DNA from: Rhodocyclales bacterium
Lineage (GTDB): Bacteria > Pseudomonadota > Gammaproteobacteria > Burkholderiales > Rhodocyclaceae
Length of the DNA: 64,000 bases
Direction of reading: 5' to 3'
NCBI GenBank assembly: GCA_016215645.1
Contig: JACRIX010000021.1
Coordinates: 1 to 64,000, forward strand
The position numbers were made by a program, and so were the translations under genes. Position 1 is the first letter of the stretch. The number at the start of each line of letters is the position of its first letter. This document shows, piece after piece, positions 1-7,294 of the stretch. The notes beneath the pieces are model-generated. The model was given only the letters and a program-made list of their open reading frames with translations. It was not told where the DNA came from and searched no databases.

Positions 1-707
1 ATGTTGTCGCGCCAGGTGCCGATCACGGCCATGTCGGAACGCTGGATGGCGTTCATGCAGTCGTTGCCGCAGCCGGAGAACTTGAACTTGAACTTGTAGG
101 GCAGGGCGGGACGATGGATGTCGTCGAGGAAGCTGTTGATGACGGCCTTGTGCGCCTTGGCTTCGTCGTAGCAGGACTGCTCGCAGCGCGCGGCGCCGAC
201 GCAGGACATCGAGGTACGGACGGCCGGGCCGGCGCCGCCGAGGTCGAAGCCCATTTCGTTGATCTCGTCCCAGGCCTTCTGCACGTTCTCGGTGGTGCAG
301 CCCTGCATCATGATGTCGCCCGACTGGCCGTGCAGCGCGATCAGACCGGAACCGTACTTGTCCCAGATGTCGCAGAGCTGGCGCAGGGTGGCGGTGTCGT
401 AGTGCATGCCGGGAGGCGGCATGACACGGATGGTGTGGAATTCGGCGGCATCCTTGAATACGGCCTGGCCGTTGGCGTCCTTGATCTCGGTAAAGCGGGG
501 GATGACGCCGCCGCCGTAGCCGCGCACACCCACCGTGCCACCCTTCCAGTAGCCCTTGCGGGTCTGGTAGGAGTGCTCGAGGTGGCCGAGGACGTCGACC
601 ACGTAGTCCTTGTCCTTGGCCAGGCGCTTCAGGCCGGTGACGAAACTGGGCCAGGGCCCGGTTTCCAGTTGATCCAGGTTCGGGGTGGGGTGCATGGGCT
701 TGGCCAT
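1..707 (-). CDS. dsrA: Dissimilatory sulfite reductase alpha subunit, truncated at window edge
   Basis: The minus-strand frame is open from an ATG at 707 to the window edge, giving about 235 N-terminal residues. It is not in the ORF track because its stop lies outside the window. The product matches the siroheme/[4Fe-4S] subunit DsrA. It carries a C-X5-C motif (CVGAARC) around residue 165-175 and a C-X3-C motif (CGNDC) near residue 220, the usual cluster ligands. The ferredoxin domain and C-terminus are missing only because the window stops. A GAGGAGA ribosome binding site precedes the ATG. In sulfur oxidisers DsrAB runs in reverse, oxidising persulfide sulfur from DsrC to sulfite. The TusA and DsrC-like genes next door favour that oxidative role, but the sequence alone does not prove it. 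dsrB should lie beyond base 1. Confidence 0.93.
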   Translation of the reverse strand, partial: MAKPMHPTPNLDQLETGPWPSFVTGLKRLAKDKDYVVDVLGHLEHSYQTRKGYWKGGTVGVRGYGGGVIPRFTEIKDANGQAVFKDAAEFHTIRVMPPPGMHYDTATLRQLCDIWDKYGSGLIALHGQSGDIMMQGCTTENVQKAWDEINEMGFDLGGAGPAVRTSMSCVGAARCEQSCYDEAKAHKAVINSFLDDIHRPALPYKFKFKFSGCGNDCMNAIQRSDMAVIGTWRDN

Positions 708-888
708 GGTCTGTCTCTCCTCGTTGTCGGGGTGGTACGCGATTTTTGGATCATAGTGATGTGTGCGGTGCACAAACCATACTCCCGGCAGGTAAACGGA
801 CCTACCCTAAAGGGTTATATGCTTCCACTCCCACGCGGGAATGGCCGCAGTCCCCGCCGGATGCCATAGTCCTGACCCGAGGAAATCC

Positions 889-1128
889 GTGGATACCATC
901 AAATCACTTGCCAAGTTTCGTGTGCCGATCGGCAACCAGGCGATCGAACTCCAGGAGTTCGTCTATGAGGCCGGCGGCATGCCCATGTTGCGCACGCGTA
1001 TTCGCGAAGGCAGCCGCTTCACCATTTTCGACATCGATCCGGTGACCGCCGCGCAATGGGGCAAGGCGCTCAGCGATTGGGCGGCGACCCAGTCGGGTAC
1101 GGCCGTCGGTTCCGGGAGCGGCGAGTGA
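889..1128 (+). CDS. Small conserved-looking protein of unknown function, first gene of sulfur-linked operon
   Basis: A GTG at 889 preceded by a GAGG ribosome binding site opens a 79-residue protein. The ORF track starts it further upstream at 841, but that start lacks a good binding site. The protein is soluble, with no membrane segment or cysteine, and has a VPIGNQAIELQE segment near the N-terminus and a FTIFDIDPVTAAQWG segment in the middle. It is divergent from dsrA, and its stop overlaps the GTG start of the next gene by 4 bp (GTGA), so the two are probably translationally coupled. I do not assign a function. It could be an accessory subunit for the RAMP-like protein that follows or a sulfur-locus protein. 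Confidence 0.75.
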   Translation: MDTIKSLAKFRVPIGNQAIELQEFVYEAGGMPMLRTRIREGSRFTIFDIDPVTAAQWGKALSDWAATQSGTAVGSGSGE

Positions 1129-1751
1129 ACGGCTGGCCGGTGGATGCGTCTGCGGAAATGGTCGATGTCGTCTTCGAACTCGATGCCGGCACGATCGCCA
1201 CTGATCACACCGAAGCGCTTGCCCGCGCCTTGCGCCGGGCCTTGCCCTGGCTGGACGACGAACCGCTCGCCGGCATCCTGCCGCTGTCTGGCCTGGGGCG
1301 TGGCGATGGTCTCAGCTATGTCGGTCGCCGCAGCCGCCTCGTCATCCGCATGCCGATTCACCGTAGCGCCAGCGCCGACGCTTTGAGTGGCAGCGCGCTG
1401 GATCTGGGCGGTGAGCCGCTGGGCGTTGGCCGATCCAGCCTGCGCCCCCTGCTGCCGGTGACCGAGGTCGTGCATTCGTCTTTCGTCAGTTATGACACCG
1501 CCGACGAAATCGAGTTTCTCGCCGCCTGCCGCGCCGAACTGACGGCACGCGGCGTCGGCGGCGAGCCCGTCACCGGACGTGCGCGTCGCATCAAATGCGC
1601 CGCCGGCGAGGTGCATGGTTTCGCGCTGATGCTGCATGGCCTCAAACGCGCCGAATCCGTGGCCATCCAGGAATCCGGTCTGGGCCGGCATCGCCTGCTG
1701 GGCTGCGGGCTGTTCGTACCCCACAAATCCATCGCCGCCGTCGGCGAATAA
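1125..1751 (+). CDS. Cas6/Cmx6-like RAMP-fold protein outside any CRISPR locus
   Basis: The protein is 208 residues from a GTG start that overlaps the previous stop by 4 bp. It resembles the Cas6 endoribonuclease variant called Cmx6. The N-terminus reads like a ferredoxin-fold strand (VDVVFELDAG) followed by a DH pair and a helix (EALARALRRALPWL). A central segment has a SRLVIRMPIHR strand, and the last 25 residues hold the glycine-rich RAMP loop GLGRHRLLGCGLFVPHK. Cas6 proteins bind and cut hairpins in CRISPR RNA, but no repeats or other cas genes are visible here. Instead the gene sits between a small unknown gene and a double TusA gene beside dsrA. A role in binding or processing an RNA of sulfur metabolism is possible but unproven. 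Family recognition is from memory of conserved motifs. Confidence 0.65.
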   Translation: MNGWPVDASAEMVDVVFELDAGTIATDHTEALARALRRALPWLDDEPLAGILPLSGLGRGDGLSYVGRRSRLVIRMPIHRSASADALSGSALDLGGEPLGVGRSSLRPLLPVTEVVHSSFVSYDTADEIEFLAACRAELTARGVGGEPVTGRARRIKCAAGEVHGFALMLHGLKRAESVAIQESGLGRHRLLGCGLFVPHKSIAAVGE

Positions 1752-1775
1752 ACCATTCCAAGGGAGGACCATCAC

Positions 1776-2258
1776 ATGACAGACAACGCCACCGTCACGC
1801 TGGACACCAGCGGACTGCCTTGCCCGGCGCCCCTGCTCGGCGCCAAGAAGCTGGTCGACGACCTGCAGCCGGGCCAGACGCTGAAGCTGATTTCCGACTG
1901 TCCGGGCACTGCCGACGACCTCTTCGCCTGGTCCAAGTTCACCGGTAACCAGGTGCTGGAAACCCGCAAGCTGCCGGACGGCAAGACCGCCTACATCATC
2001 GAGCGCGCCGGCAGCGCCGCCGCCACGCCGATTCCGCACGTCACGCTCGACATGCGCGGCGTGTCCTGTCCCGGGCCCATCCTCGAGGCCAAGAAGCTGC
2101 TCGGTGGCATGAAGCCCGGCGAGGTGCTGCAACTGGTCAGCGACTGCCCGGGTTCCGCCGACGACATCGCCTCCTGGGCAAAGGCGGGAGCCGCCGAACT
2201 GTTGTTCAGCCATGAGACAGGGCGTGGCATTCACGAATTTTTCTTGAGGAGAAACTAA
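1776..2258 (+). CDS. Tandem TusA-TusA sulfur carrier protein
   Basis: This 160-residue protein consists of two TusA (SirA-like) domains, roughly residues 8-78 and 87-158. Each has its own CPxP motif: CPAP near residue 16 and CPGP near residue 97. The motif cysteine carries persulfide sulfur in TusA proteins. In sulfur oxidisers TusA passes sulfur from rhodaneses or DsrE proteins towards DsrC, and in tRNA thiolation it passes sulfur to TusBCD/TusE. Each domain also repeats an SDCPG(T/S)ADD segment, so there is a second cysteine in each. Family members are usually about 80 residues, so this is a duplication fusion. The ATG follows an AGGGAGG ribosome binding site, and the stop shares one base with the next start. 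Confidence 0.9.
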   Translation: MTDNATVTLDTSGLPCPAPLLGAKKLVDDLQPGQTLKLISDCPGTADDLFAWSKFTGNQVLETRKLPDGKTAYIIERAGSAAATPIPHVTLDMRGVSCPGPILEAKKLLGGMKPGEVLQLVSDCPGSADDIASWAKAGAAELLFSHETGRGIHEFFLRRN

Positions 2259-2596
2259 TGGGATACACCATCAACGGCGTAGAAAAGGATACCGACGACG
2301 ACGGCTACCTGCTGGAAGCCGACCTCAGCGAGGAGGCGGTGCAGGCCATCGCTGCCGAACAGGGGCTCGCGCTGACCGACGACCACCTTGCCATCATCAA
2401 TTTTCTGCGCGCCAAGTACCAGGAAGACGGGCATACCCCCAACCTGCGCAACATGATGAAGATGCTTGAGGAAGAAGCGGTGATTGCCGACGTCTCCAGC
2501 GCGCGCCTGTTCGAGCTGTTTCCGGACGGTGGCGCCGCCAAGCAGGGCGTCAAGGTTGCCGGCCTGACCAAGCCTTTCGGCAAAGGCGGGTACTAG
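2258..2596 (+). CDS. DsrC/TusE-family protein lacking all cysteines (RspA-like)
   Basis: This 112-residue protein has the DsrC fold signature: an early MGYTINGVEKDTDDDGYL region, the LTDDHLAIINFLR helix, and a KQGVKVAGLTKP tail. Active DsrC has two cysteines in its C-terminal arm and TusE keeps the penultimate one. Here the arm ends in FGKGGY and I find no cysteine anywhere in the protein. It therefore cannot carry sulfur as a persulfide or trisulfide. Such cysteine-free homologues have been named RspA and proposed to be regulatory. It overlaps the double TusA stop by one base. The last codons lie inside a perfect hairpin, so transcription may end within or just after the gene. Confidence 0.9.
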   Translation: MGYTINGVEKDTDDDGYLLEADLSEEAVQAIAAEQGLALTDDHLAIINFLRAKYQEDGHTPNLRNMMKMLEEEAVIADVSSARLFELFPDGGAAKQGVKVAGLTKPFGKGGY

Positions 2597-2627
2597 GCCC
2601 GCCCCCTGGGCGGGCCTAGTACCCGCC
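2585..2627 (+). terminator. Perfect 20-bp stem, 3-nt loop hairpin overlapping the dsrC-like stop codon
   Basis: GGCGGGTACTAGGCCCGCCC and its exact reverse complement flank a CCT loop. The left arm encodes the last residues and the TAG stop of the cysteine-free DsrC gene. No T-run follows, so it may be a processing or mRNA-stabilising hairpin rather than a textbook terminator. It closes the four-gene operon. Confidence 0.7.
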
Positions 2628-2657
2628 GAGGGCGCAAAGATTGCCCCCACCCCCCGG

Positions 2658-2675
2658 CCCCCGCCCGGGCGGGGG
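2658..2675. repeat. 18-bp perfect GC palindrome in intergenic C/G-rich tract
   Basis: CCCCCGCCCGGGCGGGGG is fully self-complementary with no loop, inside a C-rich then G-rich tract between the DsrC-like gene and the next gene. It resembles dispersed intergenic palindromes of GC-rich proteobacteria. No second copy was seen in this window. Confidence 0.5.
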
Positions 2676-2712
2676 TGACTGGCTAACTCGCTGCGCTCGA
2701 ACAAGGAAAACC

Positions 2713-3318
2713 ATGGCTCTGCGCATCCGCAACAGTTTCCACTCCGGCCGGCCGCGCGGCATGGCCGAGCATGCCAGCGTAATCGCCATGCTGGCCTGGA
2801 AGCTGGGCCAGGAGTCGATCACGCGGATGCGCCAGGCGGATTACGACATCGAGGTCGGTCGCGGCTGGTTTGATTTCGTCTGCGAGTACCTGGCTTTCCT
2901 GGCGCTGTCGGCGGATCGCATCGCTCATGACGATCTGGCACCCGAACCGCGCGCCGAATTCACGGTCGCGCTGGTGAAGCGGCTGGCCGAAATGGTCGAG
3001 GAGTCCCGCGAGGCATTGCTGCCCGATTTGACGCCGGGCCAGGCCGGGCGAAATTTTCTTGAGCTCTATAACCGGCGCAGCGACGAGTACGCCGATTTCG
3101 GCTTCGATGCGACGGGGCCGGACTTCGGCTTTCGGCGCTGCTTTGCCGCCTGCGTGAAAGATACCCTGCCGGAGAAAGACAGGCTCTGGGCGGTCGACCA
3201 GGTGATGGAAATCGAATCCCCCGAGGCGATCAAGACCTTGCAAAAAACCCTGGGTGGCTTGTTTCATCCCGAGTCGGTCAAGAGTCGGCGCCCACGGCAC
3301 GGCGTTAGCGGTGAGTAA
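2713..3318 (+). CDS. Protein of unknown function, 201 residues
   Basis: I chose the ATG at 2713, which is preceded by AAGGAAAA, rather than the upstream start at 2641 used in the ORF track, because the stretch between them is palindromic non-coding sequence. The protein is mostly helical by composition, with a GWFDFVCEYLAFLALSADRIAH segment around residue 55-75 and a FGFRRCFAACVKDTLP segment near residue 145. It has no signal peptide or transmembrane segment. Its stop overlaps the following GTG start by 8 bp, so it is coupled to the TauD-type dioxygenase and probably acts with it. I do not recognise the family. Confidence 0.75.
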   Translation: MALRIRNSFHSGRPRGMAEHASVIAMLAWKLGQESITRMRQADYDIEVGRGWFDFVCEYLAFLALSADRIAHDDLAPEPRAEFTVALVKRLAEMVEESREALLPDLTPGQAGRNFLELYNRRSDEYADFGFDATGPDFGFRRCFAACVKDTLPEKDRLWAVDQVMEIESPEAIKTLQKTLGGLFHPESVKSRRPRHGVSGE

Positions 3319-4210
3319 TCCCTTCGATCTGGCGGATACCGCCGCCTATGCCGCCTGGCGCGAGCGCAAGCTTGACACCGCGCCGCGCCGCATCGAAGAC
3401 ATCGTGGTTCCGCTGAACGATCCGCGCCGCCTGACGGCCGATGAGCGCGCCGCCTTGCTGGAACGCTGCGCCACGACCAACATGGCGATCTACACCAGCC
3501 ACACGGCGGGTGATGCCGACAAGGAAATCCCGCGCCAACTGGGGCGGCAGGTCGGGCTGCTTCATCTCGACAGCCACTGGCTCACCGATGACGACGCGAT
3601 CTCGCCGATCTCGGTGCGCGGCGCCGAAGAGCGCGGCGAACGGCGCGAATTCATTCCCTACACCGACAAGCCGATCCGCTGGCACACCGACGGCTATTAC
3701 AACCTGCCGCAGCGCACCGTGCGCGGCATGGTCCTGCACTGCGTGCAAAGCGCGGCGACGGGCGGGAACAATCAGTTGCTCGATCACGAACTTGCCTACA
3801 TTCTGTTGCGCGACGAAAACCCGGACTACATCCGCGCCCTGTCGCGCGACGATGCGATGATCATTCCGGCGCGCATGGACGACAGCGGCGTGGCGCGTGC
3901 GGCCCAGCCGGGGCCGGTGTTTTCGATCGATCCTGACGGCTTCCTGCACATGCGCTACACCGCGCGCACCATCAGCATCGAATGGCGCAGCGATCCGGTC
4001 ACCCAGGCCGCGGTGGCCTACCTGGCGCGCGTCCTGACGTCTACGCCGTGGACCCTGCATGGTCGACTTGAGCCGGGCATGGGCCTGCTGTGCAACAACG
4101 TGCTGCACGATCGCTCGGGGTTCACAGAGACACCGGAGCGCCGTCGCCTGCTGTACCGGGCGCGTTACCACGAGCGCGTTGCGGAAACTACGGTGCCGGC
4201 CGCCAACTGA
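3311..4210 (+). CDS. TauD/TfdA-family Fe(II)/2-oxoglutarate dioxygenase-like protein
   Basis: This 299-residue protein from a GTG start shows a TauD-type metal site. WHTDGYY near residue 122 supplies the His-X-Asp ligands, and CNNVLHDRSGF near residue 265 supplies the distal His and an Arg close to the expected 2-oxoglutarate position. TauD-like enzymes hydroxylate small substrates with Fe(II), oxygen and 2-oxoglutarate. The substrate cannot be read here, and some members of this superfamily have other roles. The GTG overlaps the preceding gene by 8 bp, which suggests coupled expression with the unknown 201-residue protein. The neighbourhood gives no sulfonate transporter, so taurine as substrate is not supported. 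Confidence 0.8.
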   Translation: MSNPFDLADTAAYAAWRERKLDTAPRRIEDIVVPLNDPRRLTADERAALLERCATTNMAIYTSHTAGDADKEIPRQLGRQVGLLHLDSHWLTDDDAISPISVRGAEERGERREFIPYTDKPIRWHTDGYYNLPQRTVRGMVLHCVQSAATGGNNQLLDHELAYILLRDENPDYIRALSRDDAMIIPARMDDSGVARAAQPGPVFSIDPDGFLHMRYTARTISIEWRSDPVTQAAVAYLARVLTSTPWTLHGRLEPGMGLLCNNVLHDRSGFTETPERRRLLYRARYHERVAETTVPAAN

Positions 4211-4249
4211 GCGCCCCGTATAATCGATGGCATTTCCAAGGCCGTCGAT

Positions 4250-5113
4250 GTGAGCGAACTGACTCCCGAACTGGAGCGCAAGCTGGGCAATGCGGTTGAG
4301 CGCATGCCGGCTTTCCCGCGCAGCGTGCAACGCGTTCTTGAGCTGACACGCAACATCAATTGCATGCCCAAGGAAATCGTTGGCGTGATCGAGAAGGATC
4401 CGGTCATGACCGTGAAGATCTTCAAGGTCATCAATTCAGCCTGCTACAGCCTGCCCACCAAGATCACCTCGGTTGGGCAGTCGGTGGTCTATCTCGGCAT
4501 CAATACCGTCAAGACCCTGGCGCTCGGATTCGCCACCGTCGGCATCCTGCCGCGCACCACACCCGGAGGCTTCGACGTGCAGGGCTACCTGCTGCATTCG
4601 CTGGTCGTGGCCGGACTTGCGCGCCAGCTCGGTACCCACTATGCCAAAGGCGAGATCGATCCCGGCGACTGCTATATCGCCGGCTTGCTGCATGATTTCG
4701 GCAAGATCGTGCTGGCCCAGTTTCTTCCCGTCGAGTTTCACCAGGCGATGGCCTGCGCCGCCGAGAAGGGCATTCCGCTGCATGAGGCCGAAGCCAGGCG
4801 TATCGGCATCAGCCACGGTCCGGTCGGTGCCATGTTGTCGCACCGCTGGGCCTTTCCCGCCAACCTGGTGGACTGCATTCGCGACCACCACGATCCGAAG
4901 GTGAGCTCCGTGCTGCTTGATTGCCTGCGCACCGCCGACCAGATCGTGCGCCTGCGCGGCATCGGCGACAGCGGCAATCCCTGGCTGGCGCATGAGCCGC
5001 CGCTGGCCCCGCAACGCTTCGGCGATGATCTCGACGCGGTGATCGAGAACATCGGCTCGCTGGACAGGATTGTCGACGACGCCATGATGTTTGCCCAGGT
5101 AGCCCGCGAATGA
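4250..5113 (+). CDS. HDOD-domain signalling protein
   Basis: This 287-residue protein consists of an HDOD domain. The helical N-terminal half has MPAFPRSVQRVLELT and VIEKDPVMTVKIFKVINSACY, and the core has AGLLHDFGKIVLAQ, an HD-like motif near residue 145. HDOD proteins usually lack phosphodiesterase activity and act in signalling, motility or stress regulation. The start is GTG at 4250, and a TATAAT hexamer at 4219-4224 could serve as a -10 element, though no good -35 is visible. The gene is followed after 13 bp by a metallo-hydrolase gene and is likely cotranscribed with it. Confidence 0.85.
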   Translation: MSELTPELERKLGNAVERMPAFPRSVQRVLELTRNINCMPKEIVGVIEKDPVMTVKIFKVINSACYSLPTKITSVGQSVVYLGINTVKTLALGFATVGILPRTTPGGFDVQGYLLHSLVVAGLARQLGTHYAKGEIDPGDCYIAGLLHDFGKIVLAQFLPVEFHQAMACAAEKGIPLHEAEARRIGISHGPVGAMLSHRWAFPANLVDCIRDHHDPKVSSVLLDCLRTADQIVRLRGIGDSGNPWLAHEPPLAPQRFGDDLDAVIENIGSLDRIVDDAMMFAQVARE

Positions 5114-5126
5114 GCGGGGGGCGCCA

Positions 5127-6023
5127 ATGAAAGTCAGGTTCTGGGGCGTACGTGGTTCCATCGCGTCGCCGGGTCCGCAGACCCTGCGTTTTGGCGGCAA
5201 CACCACCTGTATCGAAGTGCGGTCCGATGCCGGGGCGCTGATCATCCTTGATGCCGGCACCGGGATCTTTCCCCTGGCCCGGCAGTTGCTGAACCAGCTG
5301 CCGGTGCAAGCCAACATCTTCATGACGCACACGCACTGGGACCACATCCACGGCTTGCCCTTCTTTACGCCGCTCTATATTCCCGGTAATACGGTGCGCC
5401 TGCATGGCGGGTACGACATCGTTTCCCGCCGCGGCATCGAACAGATCATGGAAGTCCAGCTGCAGTACAGTTTTTTCCCGGTGCGCGAAGCCGAGATGAA
5501 GGCCGCAATCGACTATCGCACCGTCAATGTCGGTGCTCCGGTTGCCGTGGGTGATGCGACCGTGACCCCGCTGCTGCTCAATCATCCCGTGGTGAATTTT
5601 GGCTACCGCATCGACTGCAACGGCAAGTCGGTGTTCTTTACCGGTGATCATGAGCCGTGGCCCAACATTTACCTGCCGGACGATGCCGAGCATGCGGAAT
5701 ACCAGCGGATGATCGATCAGCAGCAGGCGCAACTCGATGCCGCGCTGAACGGAGTCGACATCCTGATTGCCGATAGTTCCTACACCGCGGCGGAGTACCG
5801 GACCAAAATCGGCTGGGGTCACGGTACGCTGGAAGGCAGCATCGCCTGGGGTCGTCGCCTTGGTGTCAAGACGCTGGTGTGCACCCACCATGAGCCCGAG
5901 CGCAGCGATGACGCCCTGGAGGCCGCCTTTGGCACAGCGATGCAGGCTGTCGGGCCACGTCCGGGCGAACCCTGCGCCACCGCATTCATGCTGGCGCGCG
6001 AGGGAATGGAGCTGGTGGTCTAG
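5127..6023 (+). CDS. Metallo-beta-lactamase-fold hydrolase
   Basis: This 298-residue protein begins with the MKVRFWGVRGSIASPGP signature common to a group of cytosolic metallo-hydrolases. The metal-binding motif THTHWDHIHG lies around residue 65-75. Further metal ligands are likely in FTGDHEP near residue 172 and CTHHEP near residue 252. The substrate is unknown; relatives include phosphodiesterase- or RNase Z-like enzymes. It lies 13 bp after the HDOD gene, so a signalling partnership is plausible. The stop is 4 bp from the convergent FimV-like gene. Confidence 0.85.
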   Translation: MKVRFWGVRGSIASPGPQTLRFGGNTTCIEVRSDAGALIILDAGTGIFPLARQLLNQLPVQANIFMTHTHWDHIHGLPFFTPLYIPGNTVRLHGGYDIVSRRGIEQIMEVQLQYSFFPVREAEMKAAIDYRTVNVGAPVAVGDATVTPLLLNHPVVNFGYRIDCNGKSVFFTGDHEPWPNIYLPDDAEHAEYQRMIDQQQAQLDAALNGVDILIADSSYTAAEYRTKIGWGHGTLEGSIAWGRRLGVKTLVCTHHEPERSDDALEAAFGTAMQAVGPRPGEPCATAFMLAREGMELVV

Positions 6024-6027
6024 CCGC

Positions 6028-7188
6028 CTACCTGGGGGGCAACAAGTCGTCGAAGATCGACTGTAGTTCGGCCTTCGGCGGGGGCGCCGATCTGGCGATC
6101 GGCACCGAGGCGGCAAAGGCGATGCCCACCTCTGCCGGTTCGCGAGCGCGACTCTGGCCACGCCACAACAGGAACGCGGCGACGCCGGATCCGCCCAGAA
6201 GTATTGCCATGACCAGCTGAATATACGAACTGCGACGCTGTTCCTCGCGCAGTTCACGAAGTTCGGCTTCCAGGCGCAGGTTGGTGGCGTGCTGCGCAGC
6301 GAAGGCCCGTTTGGTCTGTTCGACCTCGTCCTCCATTTTGGCGAGCCGCTCAGCCATCGCGATCTGGATCTGAATCTGTGCGTTGGCCACGTCAACGAGG
6401 CGATCCAGGTCGGCGGCAAGGGCATCATTGCTGCGGGAGGGCAGGGCGTCGGGTCCGATGATGAGGCGGCCTTTGGCAGACGCTTTTTTCCGCGCGGACT
6501 CCCGGGGTGGTGCCGCTCGGCGTGGCCGGGTTTCGCCAGTGGAAGCGCGCGGCGGCGGCGTGGGCGGCATGCGCAACTGGGTGCCCGCCGGCAGGGGCTG
6601 GTCGTAGGCGCCTCCGATGCTGGCAAATACTTCCGGGTTGGCCGCCGCAACGCGGCGAATGAAGGCCACTCTGGCGCCGGAGTCCATTGGATAGCGTTGT
6701 CGGGACATCATTCGCAGGGTCGTGGGTTCGCTGACGCCAAGTCGCGCGGCGGCGGGCACTTGATCCGGCAACTCTTGAACGGGCGGCGCAGGTGCAGGAA
6801 TGACGGCCTGAATTGCCGCCGCCGTGGCGGTGCTTGCGCTGGGGGGCTCCGGCAGGAGCTGGAAGTCCTTGGTCAGATTCCATCCGCAATCGACACGGAT
6901 GCGGAAGCTCATCAAGGGCTGGGCCACCGCCAGAGGCGATGAGATCACCAGACTGCGTCCGTCCAGTTTGAGCATACCGGAGATGATCCGGTTTTCGGAC
7001 AAGTCGCCGGGAACGGTAAGCAGCTTTACGCAGTCGGCCCTGAGGCTTGGCAGGTCGGTACCGTCGAGCGGGATGCGAACCGCCAGGGGCTGCCCAAGAA
7101 TGACCTGACCGGACGCTTCGCCCAGGCTCAGGGCAAAGGCGATTCCCGGAACTGCCGCCAGCAGACAAACGAAAAGGCGCAAACTCAT
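6028..7188 (-). CDS. FimV-like envelope protein
   Basis: I placed the start at the ATG at 7188, giving 386 residues, because it opens a clear signal peptide (LRLFVCLLAAVPGIAFA). After the signal comes the FimV-type N-terminal domain (LGEASGQVILGQPLAVRIPL). A segment around residues 155-205 resembles the region that sits next to LysM in FimV. Then follow a basic linker, a coiled coil around residues 270-315 rich in E/R/Q, and one transmembrane helix (LVMAILLGGSGVAAFLLW). FimV/HubP proteins organise cell poles and type IV pili. This one is much shorter than full FimV and lacks TPR repeats, so its precise role is open. It is divergent from pyk. Confidence 0.75.
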   Translation of the reverse strand: MSLRLFVCLLAAVPGIAFALSLGEASGQVILGQPLAVRIPLDGTDLPSLRADCVKLLTVPGDLSENRIISGMLKLDGRSLVISSPLAVAQPLMSFRIRVDCGWNLTKDFQLLPEPPSASTATAAAIQAVIPAPAPPVQELPDQVPAAARLGVSEPTTLRMMSRQRYPMDSGARVAFIRRVAAANPEVFASIGGAYDQPLPAGTQLRMPPTPPPRASTGETRPRRAAPPRESARKKASAKGRLIIGPDALPSRSNDALAADLDRLVDVANAQIQIQIAMAERLAKMEDEVEQTKRAFAAQHATNLRLEAELRELREEQRRSSYIQLVMAILLGGSGVAAFLLWRGQSRAREPAEVGIAFAASVPIARSAPPPKAELQSIFDDLLPPR

Positions 7189-7294
7189 GGTGCCAATTCT
7201 ATCGCGGGCGCTAAGCACGGCTCGACGAATTTCACCGGGGCTTCAATTAGGATACCGGCTCCACAATCGCTTTCTCAACGGAAAGGGTCTGGCC

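Noticed and set aside
114-869. 251-residue plus-strand ORF opposite dsrA
   Set aside because: Shadow of the dsrA frame, which carries the siroheme and iron-sulfur motifs.
1125-1751. CRISPR locus suggested by the Cas6-like gene
   Set aside because: No direct repeats with regular spacers and no other cas genes anywhere in the window.
4219-4224. TATAAT hexamer before the HDOD gene as a full promoter
   Set aside because: No credible -35 at 16-18 bp spacing, so it is only mentioned as a possible -10 element.
4809-6650. 613-residue minus-strand ORF over the HDOD, metallo-hydrolase and FimV-like genes
   Set aside because: Overlaps confident genes on both strands and shows no domain or plausible ribosome binding site.
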